A DNA stretch of 25,969 nucleotides from CAZXPG01 sp964643145 (lineage in GTDB: Bacteria > Pseudomonadota > Alphaproteobacteria > Rickettsiales > Arcanibacteraceae). The notes under the pieces were generated by a model. The model ran no database searches. It saw nothing but the letters and a program-made list of their open reading frames with translations, and had not been told where the DNA came from. The translations under genes and the position numbers were made by a program. Positions 15,252 through 23,157 of the stretch are shown here, one piece after another. The stretch covers positions 1 through 25,969 of the forward strand of contig CAZXPG010000024.1 of NCBI GenBank assembly GCA_964643145.1. The letters are read 5' to 3'. How positions within the stretch are numbered: position 1 is the first letter of the stretch; every line of letters begins with the position of its first letter.

Positions 15252-16925
15252 TCACCCCCTATATCGTACATCACGGTTTAAACCAGATAATAACGCTTTA
15301 AATGAGGCAGTTACAATATTGGGATCAATGCCCACACCATGCAGTTTTTGCCCATCCCCCACGCTCATTTCAATATAGGTAACAGCTTTGGCATCTGCCC
15401 CCACACCAATCGCATGTTCAGAATAATCAAGCACTTTCACGGGCACATGGATAGCATCAGCAATGCCTTGTACAAATGCATCTATTGGACCATTCCCCTG
15501 CCCTGTTGCAGTATAAGGTTTCCCATGAATAATCAACTCTGCCTGCACATTCACCTGGCTAGCTTTAGTGGAATCTTCATTTAAGTGATGCGAAACATAC
15601 GTGTAAGGTGCTGTATCTTTTAAATATTCCCTAGCAAAAATATTCCATATATCTTCAGCATTCAGCTCTTTGCCGCTTTCATCCATATGTTGTTGCACCA
15701 CTTGTGAGAACTCAATCTGCAAACGGCGTGGCAAATCAATACCATATTCACTATGCAGCAAATAAGCAATCCCCCCCTTGCCCGACTGGGCATTCACGCG
15801 GATCACCGCCTCATAGCTGCGCCCCACATCCATCGGGTCAATCGGCAGATAGGGAATAGCCCAATAATCACTTTCTTTCCGCTTGGAAAACGCCTTCTTG
15901 ATTGCATCCTGATGCGAGCCAGAGAAGGAAGTATAGACCAGATCACCCACATACGGATGACGGCAATGCACAGGCAACTGGTTGCAATATTCCACTGCCT
16001 GGCGTATTTCATCAATGCTAGAGAAATCAAGCCCCGGATGAATACCCTGCGTGTACATATTCAGCGCCACATTAACAATATCGAGATTGCCGGTACGCTC
16101 GCCATTACCAAATAAACAGCCTTCCAGCCGGTCTGCCCCGGCCATCAAGGCCAACTCACCCGCTGCCGTACCCGTTCCCCGGTCATTATGCGGATGAACG
16201 GAAAGCACTACGGCCTCACGTTGTTTAATATTACGATGCATCCATTCTATCTGGTCAGCAAACACATTCACCGTGGCATATTCTACCGTGGAAGGCAGAT
16301 TAATAATCACCTTATGTTCGCTGGTTGCACCCAACTCTTCAACAACCCTGTTAACAATCCGCAATGAAAATTCCAGTTCCGTACCGGAAAAATGTTCAGG
16401 GGAATATTCAAAATACCAGTCTGTTTCCGGCTGGGAAGCGGCCAATTTACGCAGCAACTGGCAATGCGTTACAACCATTGCCTCCACCTCATCCTGACTC
16501 ATACCAAACACCACTTCCCGCATGATAGGGGATGTGGCGTTATACATATGCACAATAGCCTTTTTGGCACCTTTAAGCGCTTCAAAGGTACGTTCAATCA
16601 AATGCTCGCGCGCCGGGGTAAGCACCTGGACTATGACATCATCCGGGATAATATTATCGTCAATCAGATGGCGCAAGAAATCGAACTCTATCTGGGAAGC
16701 AGAGGGAAAGCCCACTTCAATTTGCTTGAAGCCTATGGCAACCAGCATATCAAACATGCGGCGCTTCCGCTCACGGCTCATCGGTTCAATCAGTGCTTGG
16801 TTACCATCACGCAGGTCTACAGAACACCATACGGGCGGGGTGCTGATTACCTTATCAGGCCATGTACGGTCTGTTAACCCGATAGGCTTGAAGCTCTTAT
16901 ATTTTACGGATGGATCTTGTAACAT
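15252..16925 (-). CDS. leuA: 2-isopropylmalate synthase, long type (LeuA2)
   Basis: A 557-residue enzyme that condenses acetyl-CoA and 2-oxoisovalerate in the first committed step of leucine synthesis. It starts KYKSFKPIGLTDRTWPDK and has SVDLRDGNQALIEPM (metal-binding Asp and catalytic Arg region), EVGFPSASQIEFDF, HPHNDRGTGTAAGELALMAGADRLEGCLFGNGERTGN-type HxH and glycine-rich parts, and a C-terminal regulatory-like domain ending GVGIDPNIVTASFKALLSGLNR. This architecture matches the actinobacterial/alphaproteobacterial type 2 enzyme rather than the E. coli type. SD AAGG precedes the ATG, one base after the methyltransferase stop. No leucine leader peptide is visible because it lies inside an operon. 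Its end is 17 bp from the convergent glycosyltransferase gene. Confidence 0.95.
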   Translation of the reverse strand: MLQDPSVKYKSFKPIGLTDRTWPDKVISTPPVWCSVDLRDGNQALIEPMSRERKRRMFDMLVAIGFKQIEVGFPSASQIEFDFLRHLIDDNIIPDDVIVQVLTPAREHLIERTFEALKGAKKAIVHMYNATSPIMREVVFGMSQDEVEAMVVTHCQLLRKLAASQPETDWYFEYSPEHFSGTELEFSLRIVNRVVEELGATSEHKVIINLPSTVEYATVNVFADQIEWMHRNIKQREAVVLSVHPHNDRGTGTAAGELALMAGADRLEGCLFGNGERTGNLDIVNVALNMYTQGIHPGLDFSSIDEIRQAVEYCNQLPVHCRHPYVGDLVYTSFSGSHQDAIKKAFSKRKESDYWAIPYLPIDPMDVGRSYEAVIRVNAQSGKGGIAYLLHSEYGIDLPRRLQIEFSQVVQQHMDESGKELNAEDIWNIFAREYLKDTAPYTYVSHHLNEDSTKASQVNVQAELIIHGKPYTATGQGNGPIDAFVQGIADAIHVPVKVLDYSEHAIGVGADAKAVTYIEMSVGDGQKLHGVGIDPNIVTASFKALLSGLNRDVRYRG

Positions 16926-16926
16926 T

Positions 16927-18195
16927 TTATACCTTATGAAATACGCCTACCATTTCTAAATGGTGACTGAAAACAAACTGATCAACCCCGAGCGCGTTAT
17001 TTAGTACGTAGCCTGCCTCATGTAATGCGCGTGCATCACGAGCAAAGGTAGCTGGGTTGCATGATACTATTACTATAACAGGTACAGCACCTGCTGCAAG
17101 GGCTAATAGCTGCGACAGGGCACCGTTACGGGGCGGGTTAATCACAGCAGCATCAAAAGCCTTCAGCTCCTCACCTTGCAGGGGGGAAGTGTAAATATCG
17201 CGCATTTCGGCTGTAATTTTTCCGGCATAGCCATAGCGGCTTATAGCTTTTTTCATGGCCACAACCATAGGCTGGTTGCCCTCCACCGCATGTACCTTGG
17301 CCTGGGAGGCAAGCGGAAAGCTATAGGTACCACAGCCTGCATATAAATCAACCACCGACGACGACGCCCCTACTCCGGCAAGTACTGCTCTTGTCAGTAC
17401 TTCCTGCCCTTGAAGACTGGCCTGCTGGAAGCTTCCTACTGGCAACTCTACCCTGGCTTCACCAAGTTGTACCTCTACCGGGCGGTGGCTGAGAATAGGA
17501 ACCACGCCTTTAGATGACTGCCAGGAAAGCCGGGCAATATTCTCTGCCTTGGCAAATATGCTAAGCTGTTCAATATCATAAAGTGCAGGCTCTGCCTGGC
17601 TTGTAACAAGCACAATATCCAGCCCCGTATCGCTTAACGCCACCCGCACTTCTTGTATGGAAGCAACAGATGGTAAGCGGGAAAGCAGTGCTTTCAGCGG
17701 CAGGATACAGGCGGCAATAACAGGCTCCAGCACCAGGCAAGCATCAATATCCACCAGCTTGCGGCTCTCTTCAGCAAAAAAACCCAGCTGGATATTTCCA
17801 CCTTCGCTTCTGCATTTGAAACTGACACGCCGGCGGCTATGCGCACCTATACGCACCACTGGCCATGTTCTTGCATCTTGAAAGCCTGCACGGCGTAATG
17901 CGGTATCTAATAATTTCTGCTTGAAGGCATAGTAATAGTCTTCCTTCATATGCTGAAGGCTACATCCTCCACACATGCCAAAATACGGGCATGGGGGTGT
18001 TTGGCGCTCAGGGCTTGAGTGGAGAACTTCAACCAGCGCCGCCCTGCTTTGCTCTTTCATCTGCTTAGTGACGTGCGCAGTGACCTTCTCTCCCGGCAAA
18101 CTATGAGGGATAAATACCCGTTTTCCATTTACTGTTGCAATACCATCCCCGGAAGCACCAATATCATCAATATCAACGGTGATGTTCTTAGACAT
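16927..18195 (-). CDS. RlmD/RumA-type 23S rRNA m5U methyltransferase
   Basis: A 422-residue SAM-dependent RNA uridine-C5 methyltransferase. An N-terminal TRAM-like domain (DIDDIGASGDGIA...VFIPHSLPGEKVTAHV) is followed by iron-sulfur ligands CPYFGMCGGC, with a further Cys in IDACLVLEP. The SAM motif is DLYAGCGTYSFPLA, then INPPRNG, and the catalytic Cys lies in VSCNPATFARDA. All key residues are present. Likely target is 23S rRNA, but whether the base is U1939 or U747 cannot be told, so no symbol is given. I chose the ATG at 18195, which overlaps the dapB stop by 8 bp and has AAGGA 8 bases upstream; an ATG at 18204 would add three residues. Confidence 0.88.
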   Translation of the reverse strand: MSKNITVDIDDIGASGDGIATVNGKRVFIPHSLPGEKVTAHVTKQMKEQSRAALVEVLHSSPERQTPPCPYFGMCGGCSLQHMKEDYYYAFKQKLLDTALRRAGFQDARTWPVVRIGAHSRRRVSFKCRSEGGNIQLGFFAEESRKLVDIDACLVLEPVIAACILPLKALLSRLPSVASIQEVRVALSDTGLDIVLVTSQAEPALYDIEQLSIFAKAENIARLSWQSSKGVVPILSHRPVEVQLGEARVELPVGSFQQASLQGQEVLTRAVLAGVGASSSVVDLYAGCGTYSFPLASQAKVHAVEGNQPMVVAMKKAISRYGYAGKITAEMRDIYTSPLQGEELKAFDAAVINPPRNGALSQLLALAAGAVPVIVIVSCNPATFARDARALHEAGYVLNNALGVDQFVFSHHLEMVGVFHKV

Positions 18196-18985
18196 CCAAC
18201 ACATCCTTCATGGCATAAAAGCCTGGCTTCTTATCTTTCGCCCATAATGCAGCCCGCACTGCGCCCTTGGCATAAATGGTACGGCTGGAGGATTTATGCG
18301 CAATCTCAATACGTTCACCATCACCTGCAAATACTACACTATGGTCACCAATCACGTCACCACCACGCAATGTGGCAAAGCCAATGGTTCCACGCGTGCG
18401 TGCACCGGTAATCCCTTCACGACTAAGCACCGCCTGTTCCTTGAAATCCACTCCACGGCCACGTGCCGCTGCTTCCCCCAGTATCAATGCTGTACCTGAC
18501 GGGGCATCCACCTTATGGCGGTGGTGCATTTCGACAATTTCAATATCGTAGGAATCATCCAGAATGGCCGCCGCTTTTTCCACTAATCCTAGCAGGATAT
18601 TCACCCCGATACTCATATTAGCCGACCAGATAATAGGGGTTTTTTCAGCACAAGCAGCAAGCTGCGCCTTATCCTCGTCGGTTAGCCCGGTAGTACCAAT
18701 CACATGCACCGTCTGATATTTGGCAGCAAGTTTGGCACAGGCCACCGTATTTGCCGGGCTGGTGAAATCAATCACCGCATCTGCATCTTGAAACAGAGCC
18801 TCCCTATCGGGTGTAATCACTACACCCAGCGCATCAATACCGGCAATAACGCCAGCATCAGCACCAATAGCCGGGCTTCCCTCACGTTCTACGGCCCCAG
18901 AAAGCGTGGCTCCTTCTGTTCCTGCAATTTCACGCACGAGTGCCTGCCCCATACGCCCGCTTGCGCCTATCACACCAATTTTCAT
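18188..18985 (-). CDS. dapB: 4-hydroxy-tetrahydrodipicolinate reductase
   Basis: A 265-residue NAD(P)H-dependent reductase of the diaminopimelate/lysine pathway, supplying meso-DAP for peptidoglycan. Rossmann motif IGASGRMGQALV, then DFTSPANTVACAKLA, GTTGLTDED, SANMSIGVNILL and the catalytic block EMHHRHKVDAPSGTALILGEA; all conserved residues are present and the length is normal. SD AAAGG lies 6 bases before the ATG. It lies 13 bases after the nrnC stop and overlaps the rRNA methyltransferase start by 8 bp (ATGTCTAA), so these are translated as one operon with leuA last. Confidence 0.96.
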   Translation of the reverse strand: MKIGVIGASGRMGQALVREIAGTEGATLSGAVEREGSPAIGADAGVIAGIDALGVVITPDREALFQDADAVIDFTSPANTVACAKLAAKYQTVHVIGTTGLTDEDKAQLAACAEKTPIIWSANMSIGVNILLGLVEKAAAILDDSYDIEIVEMHHRHKVDAPSGTALILGEAAARGRGVDFKEQAVLSREGITGARTRGTIGFATLRGGDVIGDHSVVFAGDGERIEIAHKSSSRTIYAKGAVRAALWAKDKKPGFYAMKDVLDV

Positions 18986-18998
18986 ACTATACCTTTAT

Positions 18999-19649
18999 TT
19001 AATGCGAGAAAATATCCACTTCCGGCCAGCCTGCCAGATCAAGTTCGGCACGGTGTGGCAGGAAGTTGAAACAGGCTTCCGCCAGATGCATACGGCCTTC
19101 GCGCGCAAGCATCATGTTCAATATATCACGCAACTGGTGAAGATAAAGCACATCCGCTGCTGCATATTCTGCCTGTTCTTTAGTCAACTCTTCTGCCCCC
19201 CAGTCAGAGGATTGCTGCTGCTTGGAGATTTGCACCCCCAGCAATTCACGGCATAATTCTTTCAAGCCATGCGAATCGGTGTAGGTTCTAACCAGCTTTG
19301 ACGCCGTGCGTGTGCAATAAAGTGGTGCAGCCATCACTCCAAGATAATGCTGCATAATGGCAATATCAAAGCGGGCGAAATGGAAGAGCTTTACCCGGTT
19401 AGAGTCAGCAAGCAATGTTTTCAGCCGTGGGGCTTCATATTCCTCCTTCTTCAGCTGCACCAGATGCACATCACCCTGGCCATCAGAAAGCTGCACTAAA
19501 CATAAGCGGTCACGCAGGTTGTGTAACCCCATGGCCTCGGTATCCACAGCAATATCGCCCTGAAACACCACATCTTCCGGCAGATCGCCTTTATGTATGA
19601 ACGTAGCTATGACTTTTCCCCTTGCGCTAAAATGAACAACTAAAACCAT
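18999..19649 (-). CDS. nrnC: NrnC-type oligoribonuclease (RNase D-like 3'-5' exonuclease)
   Basis: A single-domain DEDDy exonuclease. It resembles alphaproteobacterial NrnC, which degrades di- and oligoribonucleotides and replaces Orn: AVDTEAMGL, RDRLCLVQLS, FHFARFDIAIM, SKLVRTYTDSHGLKELC, ISKQQQSSDW, YAAADVLYLH, and the C-terminal FLPHRAELDLAGW-EVDIFSH. It has no HRDC domain, unlike E. coli RNase D. The start is a problem. The only in-frame ATG (19649) has no SD and adds 13 residues (MVLVVHFSARGKV) not expected in the family. A strong SD AAGGGG (19623-19618) lies 7 bases before ATA at 19610, where the family N-terminus (x-I-HKGDLP) would begin. The promoter at 19652-19680 would also start RNA at about 19645. 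Translation from ATA is therefore my inference; coordinates give the longest conventional reading. Confidence 0.88.
   Translation of the reverse strand: MVLVVHFSARGKVIATFIHKGDLPEDVVFQGDIAVDTEAMGLHNLRDRLCLVQLSDGQGDVHLVQLKKEEYEAPRLKTLLADSNRVKLFHFARFDIAIMQHYLGVMAAPLYCTRTASKLVRTYTDSHGLKELCRELLGVQISKQQQSSDWGAEELTKEQAEYAAADVLYLHQLRDILNMMLAREGRMHLAEACFNFLPHRAELDLAGWPEVDIFSH
19608..19623 (-). promoter_or_regulatory. Strong SD followed by ATA: probable nrnC translation start
   Basis: On the minus strand AAGGGG is followed by seven bases (AAAAGTC) and then ATA. Spacing is ideal, but no ATG, GTG or TTG is there. The next in-frame NTG codons are inside the conserved domain (EDVVF), too late to be starts. 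Confidence 0.5.
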
Positions 19650-19651
19650 AA

Positions 19652-19702
19652 AAAATAACGCCTCTCCCGCTCGTTTGCAAGGGAATTCTCTTCCCGTATA
19701 GC
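19652..19702. promoter_or_regulatory. Divergent promoters sharing one TTGCAA -35 box
   Basis: TTGCAA (19675-19680) is its own reverse complement. Leftward it pairs with TATTTT (19657-19652) at 17 bases for nrnC-dapB-rlmD-like-leuA. Rightward it pairs with TATAGC (19697-19702) at 16 bases for the pseudouridine synthase gene. The rightward spacer contains the inverted repeat GGGAA-TTCTC-TTCCC (19681-19695), a possible operator. The two polymerases could not occupy the site together. Confidence 0.42.
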
Positions 19703-19747
19703 TTCATCTCTGCTACAAGAAACCTAATATTATTTTATGGTTCAGCT

Positions 19748-20704
19748 ATGCAAACAATTACCACCACTATCACCGGCAATGACGCTGGTAGCCGCCTTGA
19801 CCGCTGGTTTAAGCGGCATTATCCCCATATTAACCATGGGTTTCTGGAAAAAGCACTACGCAAGGGCTTAATCCGGCTGGACGGCAAAAAAACCAGCAGC
19901 AACACCCGTGTCGAGGAAGGACAATTGCTGACGATAGCAGCGGAGCTGGCAAAAGTTGATGAAACCCATGCTTCCGCCCCTAAACCCAAAACCATCAGCG
20001 ACCGCCACAAGCAGATGCTGCTTGATGCTGTGCTTCATAAGGATGAAAATATTATTGTACTCAACAAGCCAGCTGGGCTGGCAGTACAAGGCGGTAGCAA
20101 GATTACCACATCGCTGGATGCAATGCTGGATGCACTCTGTTTTGGTAACAGCGAACGCCCAAAGCTCGTGCACCGGCTCGATAAAGACACCAGCGGCGTA
20201 TTACTCCTAGCACGCAACAGCAAAGCGGCAGCGGCACTTACCCAGGCATTCCGCCATAAGGATATTCAGAAAATTTACTGGGCTGTTGTGCTTGGCCGCG
20301 CCCCGAAGCAGGAAGGCAGCATCCATGTGCCGCTAGCCAAAAACGCCAACCCTTCCGGCTATGAACAGGTGGAAGGTGATGTGGAGAAAGGCGAGTTCGC
20401 CCTCACCCATTACCGGGTGATGGAATCGGCGCAAAATATTGTTTCATGGCTGGAACTACGCCCAGTGACTGGCCGCACCCATCAATTGCGCGTACATTGC
20501 AAATCTATCGGCACCCCTATTCTGGGGGATGGAAAATATGGCGGCAGGCAGAGCTTTATTAAAGGCCTTCCTCCTAAAATGAACCTGCATGCCCGCCAGT
20601 TGATACTGCCTGACTTATTTGGCAAACAGCAGATATTCACCGCCCCGCTTCCTTCTCATATGAAAGAAACCTGGGAAATGTTTGGGTTCAGGGATAAAAA
20701 ATAA
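19748..20704 (+). CDS. RluC/RluD-family 23S rRNA pseudouridine synthase
   Basis: A 318-residue protein with an N-terminal S4 RNA-binding domain (GSRLDRWFKRHYPHINHGFLEKALRKGLIRLDG, about residues 14-47) and a pseudouridine synthase domain. The catalytic Asp lies in LVHRLDKDTSGVLLLAR (D145), preceded by IIVLNKPAGLAVQGG and followed by RPVTGRTHQLRVHCKSIGTPILGDGKYG. It isomerises uridines in 23S rRNA. The length and S4 domain suit RluC more than RluD, but I leave the symbol open. No good SD is visible. The unknown 140-residue gene follows after 15 bases. Confidence 0.9.
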   Translation: MQTITTTITGNDAGSRLDRWFKRHYPHINHGFLEKALRKGLIRLDGKKTSSNTRVEEGQLLTIAAELAKVDETHASAPKPKTISDRHKQMLLDAVLHKDENIIVLNKPAGLAVQGGSKITTSLDAMLDALCFGNSERPKLVHRLDKDTSGVLLLARNSKAAAALTQAFRHKDIQKIYWAVVLGRAPKQEGSIHVPLAKNANPSGYEQVEGDVEKGEFALTHYRVMESAQNIVSWLELRPVTGRTHQLRVHCKSIGTPILGDGKYGGRQSFIKGLPPKMNLHARQLILPDLFGKQQIFTAPLPSHMKETWEMFGFRDKK

Positions 20705-20719
20705 CGGAAGAGAATTATT

Positions 20720-21142
20720 ATGCGTGGACAAGAAAAAACGATAAAATCGCTATTGTTAACTGGAACTATTTACCTAAAATATGAAGATGAGGAACAAATA
20801 GCACAGGCCGTAAAAGGCGATATTACTCTTTATCTTAATACCGACACCTCTGACCGTGTTCCACTGAAGGGAAACTACTACGCCAAAGGCTATGCTGGCT
20901 ATTTCAAAGCCGATATTTATGACGGTAAAGAATGGCAAGTGCTACATATCACTGATTTCCTGGAGGATAAAGAGCATCATTTCTCTAAAAGCGAATGTTC
21001 CATTGATACCTACCATCTTATTCGTGAGATACTGGCCGAAAAAGCGGGCACTGAAGTGTATAGAAGCTATCGCGGCGGGCATTATACCACCTATCTGCAT
21101 AGCCCAAACCCGTATAAGGGCAAGCGCTCTTCTGCGATTTAA
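20720..21142 (+). CDS. Hypothetical protein, 140 residues, not recognised
   Basis: I do not recognise this family. A clear SD (GGAAGAG, 20706-20712) lies 7 bases before the ATG, and the gene is 15 bases after the pseudouridine synthase gene, so it is very likely translated. The protein is soluble and rich in Tyr, Lys, Asp and Glu, with no signal peptide or membrane segment. Alternating polar/hydrophobic stretches (LLLTGTIYLKYED; GDITLYLNTDTSD; YFKADIYDGKEWQVLHITDF) suggest a beta-rich domain, followed by a helix (IDTYHLIREILAEKAG) and a Tyr/Gly/Pro-rich tail (SYRGGHYTTYLHSPNPYKG). Its single Cys is near residue 93. It ends 15 bp from the convergent LTA-synthase-like gene. Confidence 0.75.
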   Translation: MRGQEKTIKSLLLTGTIYLKYEDEEQIAQAVKGDITLYLNTDTSDRVPLKGNYYAKGYAGYFKADIYDGKEWQVLHITDFLEDKEHHFSKSECSIDTYHLIREILAEKAGTEVYRSYRGGHYTTYLHSPNPYKGKRSSAI

Positions 21143-21157
21143 GCAGAAAACTGTCTA

Positions 21158-23032
21158 TCATTTCTTCATTAACCCCTGGGTGAATAGATAGTCGGCTGCT
21201 TGGTAATAGCTGATACCATCCTGCACCATACCTTGTGGCTCGGCAATAGGCTCAAGATCGGCATTGTCTTTCACCCTGTAACTCTCTACCTTATTGCCTG
21301 CATCTAGCACCACTAGCGTACCATCTGCCATATAGCCCAATTTCTGATAGGTGCCAAACAGCACACGCTCCTTGGGAGTAGTCAGTATATCGGTACCAAA
21401 GAACTTACTGATATACGGTATATTGAGCAGCCCTAGGATGGTAGGGGCCAAATCCATCTGGCTGGCAAGCCTATCAATAGTGCCGGGCTTTACCAGCTTG
21501 GGAGCGTAAATAATCAGTGGAATATGATACTTCTCAACAGGAATCTCGGTTTTCCCCGCACTGGAAGCGCAATGATCGGCAGTAATCACGAAGATAGTAT
21601 TATCAAACCAAGGCTTGGTGCTTGCTTGCTTTAGAAGCTGGCCAATCGCATAATCAGTATATTTCACCGCGCCCTTCCTGCCCGTGCCAGAGGGGATATC
21701 AATCTTACCTTCTGGATAGGTATAGGGGCGGTGATTGGAGGTGGTCATGATAAACGAAAAGAATGGCCGCTTATCAGCATAAGAACGGTCTGCTTCCTTG
21801 ATGGCCTGCTTGAATAAATCTTCATCAGCCACGCCCCAGGCATTGGCAAACGTCACCTCATGCATATCAGAACGATCAATTACAGCAAAATCGTTATTGC
21901 CAAAGAAATAGTTCATGTTATCAAAATACCCATAGCCGCCATAAATGAATTTGGTGTCATAGCCCTGGGCTTTAAACACGCTGCCAATGCTGAATAAACC
22001 TTCATTCTTGGGCCTGCGCACAATAGAGTTACCCGGTGTTGGCGGTACGGAAAGGGACATAGCCTCTAACCCCCGTACCGTACGGGTGCCTGTGGCGTAA
22101 TAGCGGGTAAATGCTAACCCTTCAGGCCCAAGTGCGTTGAGCACCGGCGTTAGCGTCTTATCTTTTCCAAACTGCCCAAGAAATTCAGCACTCAAACTTT
22201 CTACTGATACCAGCATTATATTGGCACGCAGCAAATCTCCCTTGGGTTGCACTTGGCGGGAAAGATTATATATATCATCGCTCACATAGGTTTCATTATC
22301 GCCTTTAATCGCGGCACGCAACCGCCGGAATGCCTCCTCTTGCGGGATAGTCTGATAGAAATGGCCATAGTCTAACCGGTTATTACGGAAGGCCGAAAAG
22401 AGGGTGTACACCCCATTTTTGCTCAACTGATCTGCATAGCGGTTATCAGCAATAGCCGTGGCACTAGCATTAAAAAAGAAAAATACCAGCAGCATTACAC
22501 TTGTTGCACCTGAAGCCCTGGCAAGATTAAACCGCCAGTCTGCCTCTTGCTGCCAGGCCTTGCGTAGATAAGGATAGAGCAGCGTAAATATAATCGCACT
22601 CAGGATAAACAACCCGATCATAATGGCGGCAATAGGATAGGATTCCGTAATATTATCAGTAACTTCTCTGGTATACACCAAATAATCGACAGCAATAAAA
22701 TTATAGCGGGAACCAAACTCTTCCCAGAATAAATATTCGCCCGCAGAACCAAATGCCAACAGAAAAATCCAGCTAAAATAAACAAGCGTCAGGAAATAAT
22801 AGAAAAAACGTTGCTTTTTGATACGAGCGGGGATAAGCAGGGCAAGCAGGGCAAAAGGCGCAGATAGATAAAACAAGGTAACCGCATCGTTGAGTGCACC
22901 AAGGGCCATAATCGTTGCAACCATCCCTATGCTTAACGAAAGCTGCTGCTCAAACCCAGCATAGGCAACTAAGCCAATGCGTGTGATGATAGACAGTATA
23001 ATGAATGGAAACACAAACAAGAGTATTGGCAT
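21158..23032 (-). CDS. LTA-synthase-like membrane phosphotransferase (sulfatase fold)
   Basis: A 624-residue membrane enzyme. About five N-terminal membrane segments (residues 1 to about 215) are followed by a periplasmic alkaline-phosphatase/sulfatase-fold domain. Metal and nucleophile motifs are present: VSVESLSAEF (metal Glu), YATGTRTVRGLEA with the Thr nucleophile (about 312-320), FIYGGYGYFDNMNYFFGNN and ITADHCASSAG (about 484). In Gram-positives this family makes lipoteichoic acid. In Gram-negatives, relatives (OpgB and other phosphoglycerol or phosphoethanolamine transferases) decorate periplasmic glucans or lipids, which is the likelier role here. SD GGAG lies 6 bases before the ATG. 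It is divergent from tsaD across a 125-bp gap with a palindromic element, and appears to be a single-gene unit. Confidence 0.87.
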   Translation of the reverse strand: MPILLFVFPFIILSIITRIGLVAYAGFEQQLSLSIGMVATIMALGALNDAVTLFYLSAPFALLALLIPARIKKQRFFYYFLTLVYFSWIFLLAFGSAGEYLFWEEFGSRYNFIAVDYLVYTREVTDNITESYPIAAIMIGLFILSAIIFTLLYPYLRKAWQQEADWRFNLARASGATSVMLLVFFFFNASATAIADNRYADQLSKNGVYTLFSAFRNNRLDYGHFYQTIPQEEAFRRLRAAIKGDNETYVSDDIYNLSRQVQPKGDLLRANIMLVSVESLSAEFLGQFGKDKTLTPVLNALGPEGLAFTRYYATGTRTVRGLEAMSLSVPPTPGNSIVRRPKNEGLFSIGSVFKAQGYDTKFIYGGYGYFDNMNYFFGNNDFAVIDRSDMHEVTFANAWGVADEDLFKQAIKEADRSYADKRPFFSFIMTTSNHRPYTYPEGKIDIPSGTGRKGAVKYTDYAIGQLLKQASTKPWFDNTIFVITADHCASSAGKTEIPVEKYHIPLIIYAPKLVKPGTIDRLASQMDLAPTILGLLNIPYISKFFGTDILTTPKERVLFGTYQKLGYMADGTLVVLDAGNKVESYRVKDNADLEPIAEPQGMVQDGISYYQAADYLFTQGLMKK

Positions 23033-23068
23033 GAAGCACTCCGACGCGTATAAAGAAAAGATAACGAC

Positions 23069-23111
23069 ACCTCAGTTTTGGAAAACCGTACTTATCCAAA
23101 ACTGAGGTTAA
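23069..23111. repeat. Dispersed palindromic element, copy 2
   Basis: Inverted repeat with 14-bp arms (23069-23082 and 23095-23108) around a 12-base centre. It shares a 21-base identical right arm and tail with 33-53, plus CAGTTTTGGA in the left arm. It sits in the 125-bp gap between two divergent genes, so it cannot be a terminator for either; it is in the leader or promoter region of one or both. Confidence 0.75.
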
Positions 23112-23157
23112 AGACCTACTAACCATACCGCCCAGTTCACGGATAATCAATCACTCT

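Noticed and set aside
16392..16959. Plus-strand open frames of 145-161 residues over the start of leuA
   Set aside because: They are antisense to the conserved N-terminal part of leuA, have no SD and no domain-like sequence.
23061..23068. ATAACGAC shared with the 173-bp unit (25752-25759) as a link between the two repeat families
   Set aside because: Eight bases only, and the flanking palindromes differ; chance is likely.
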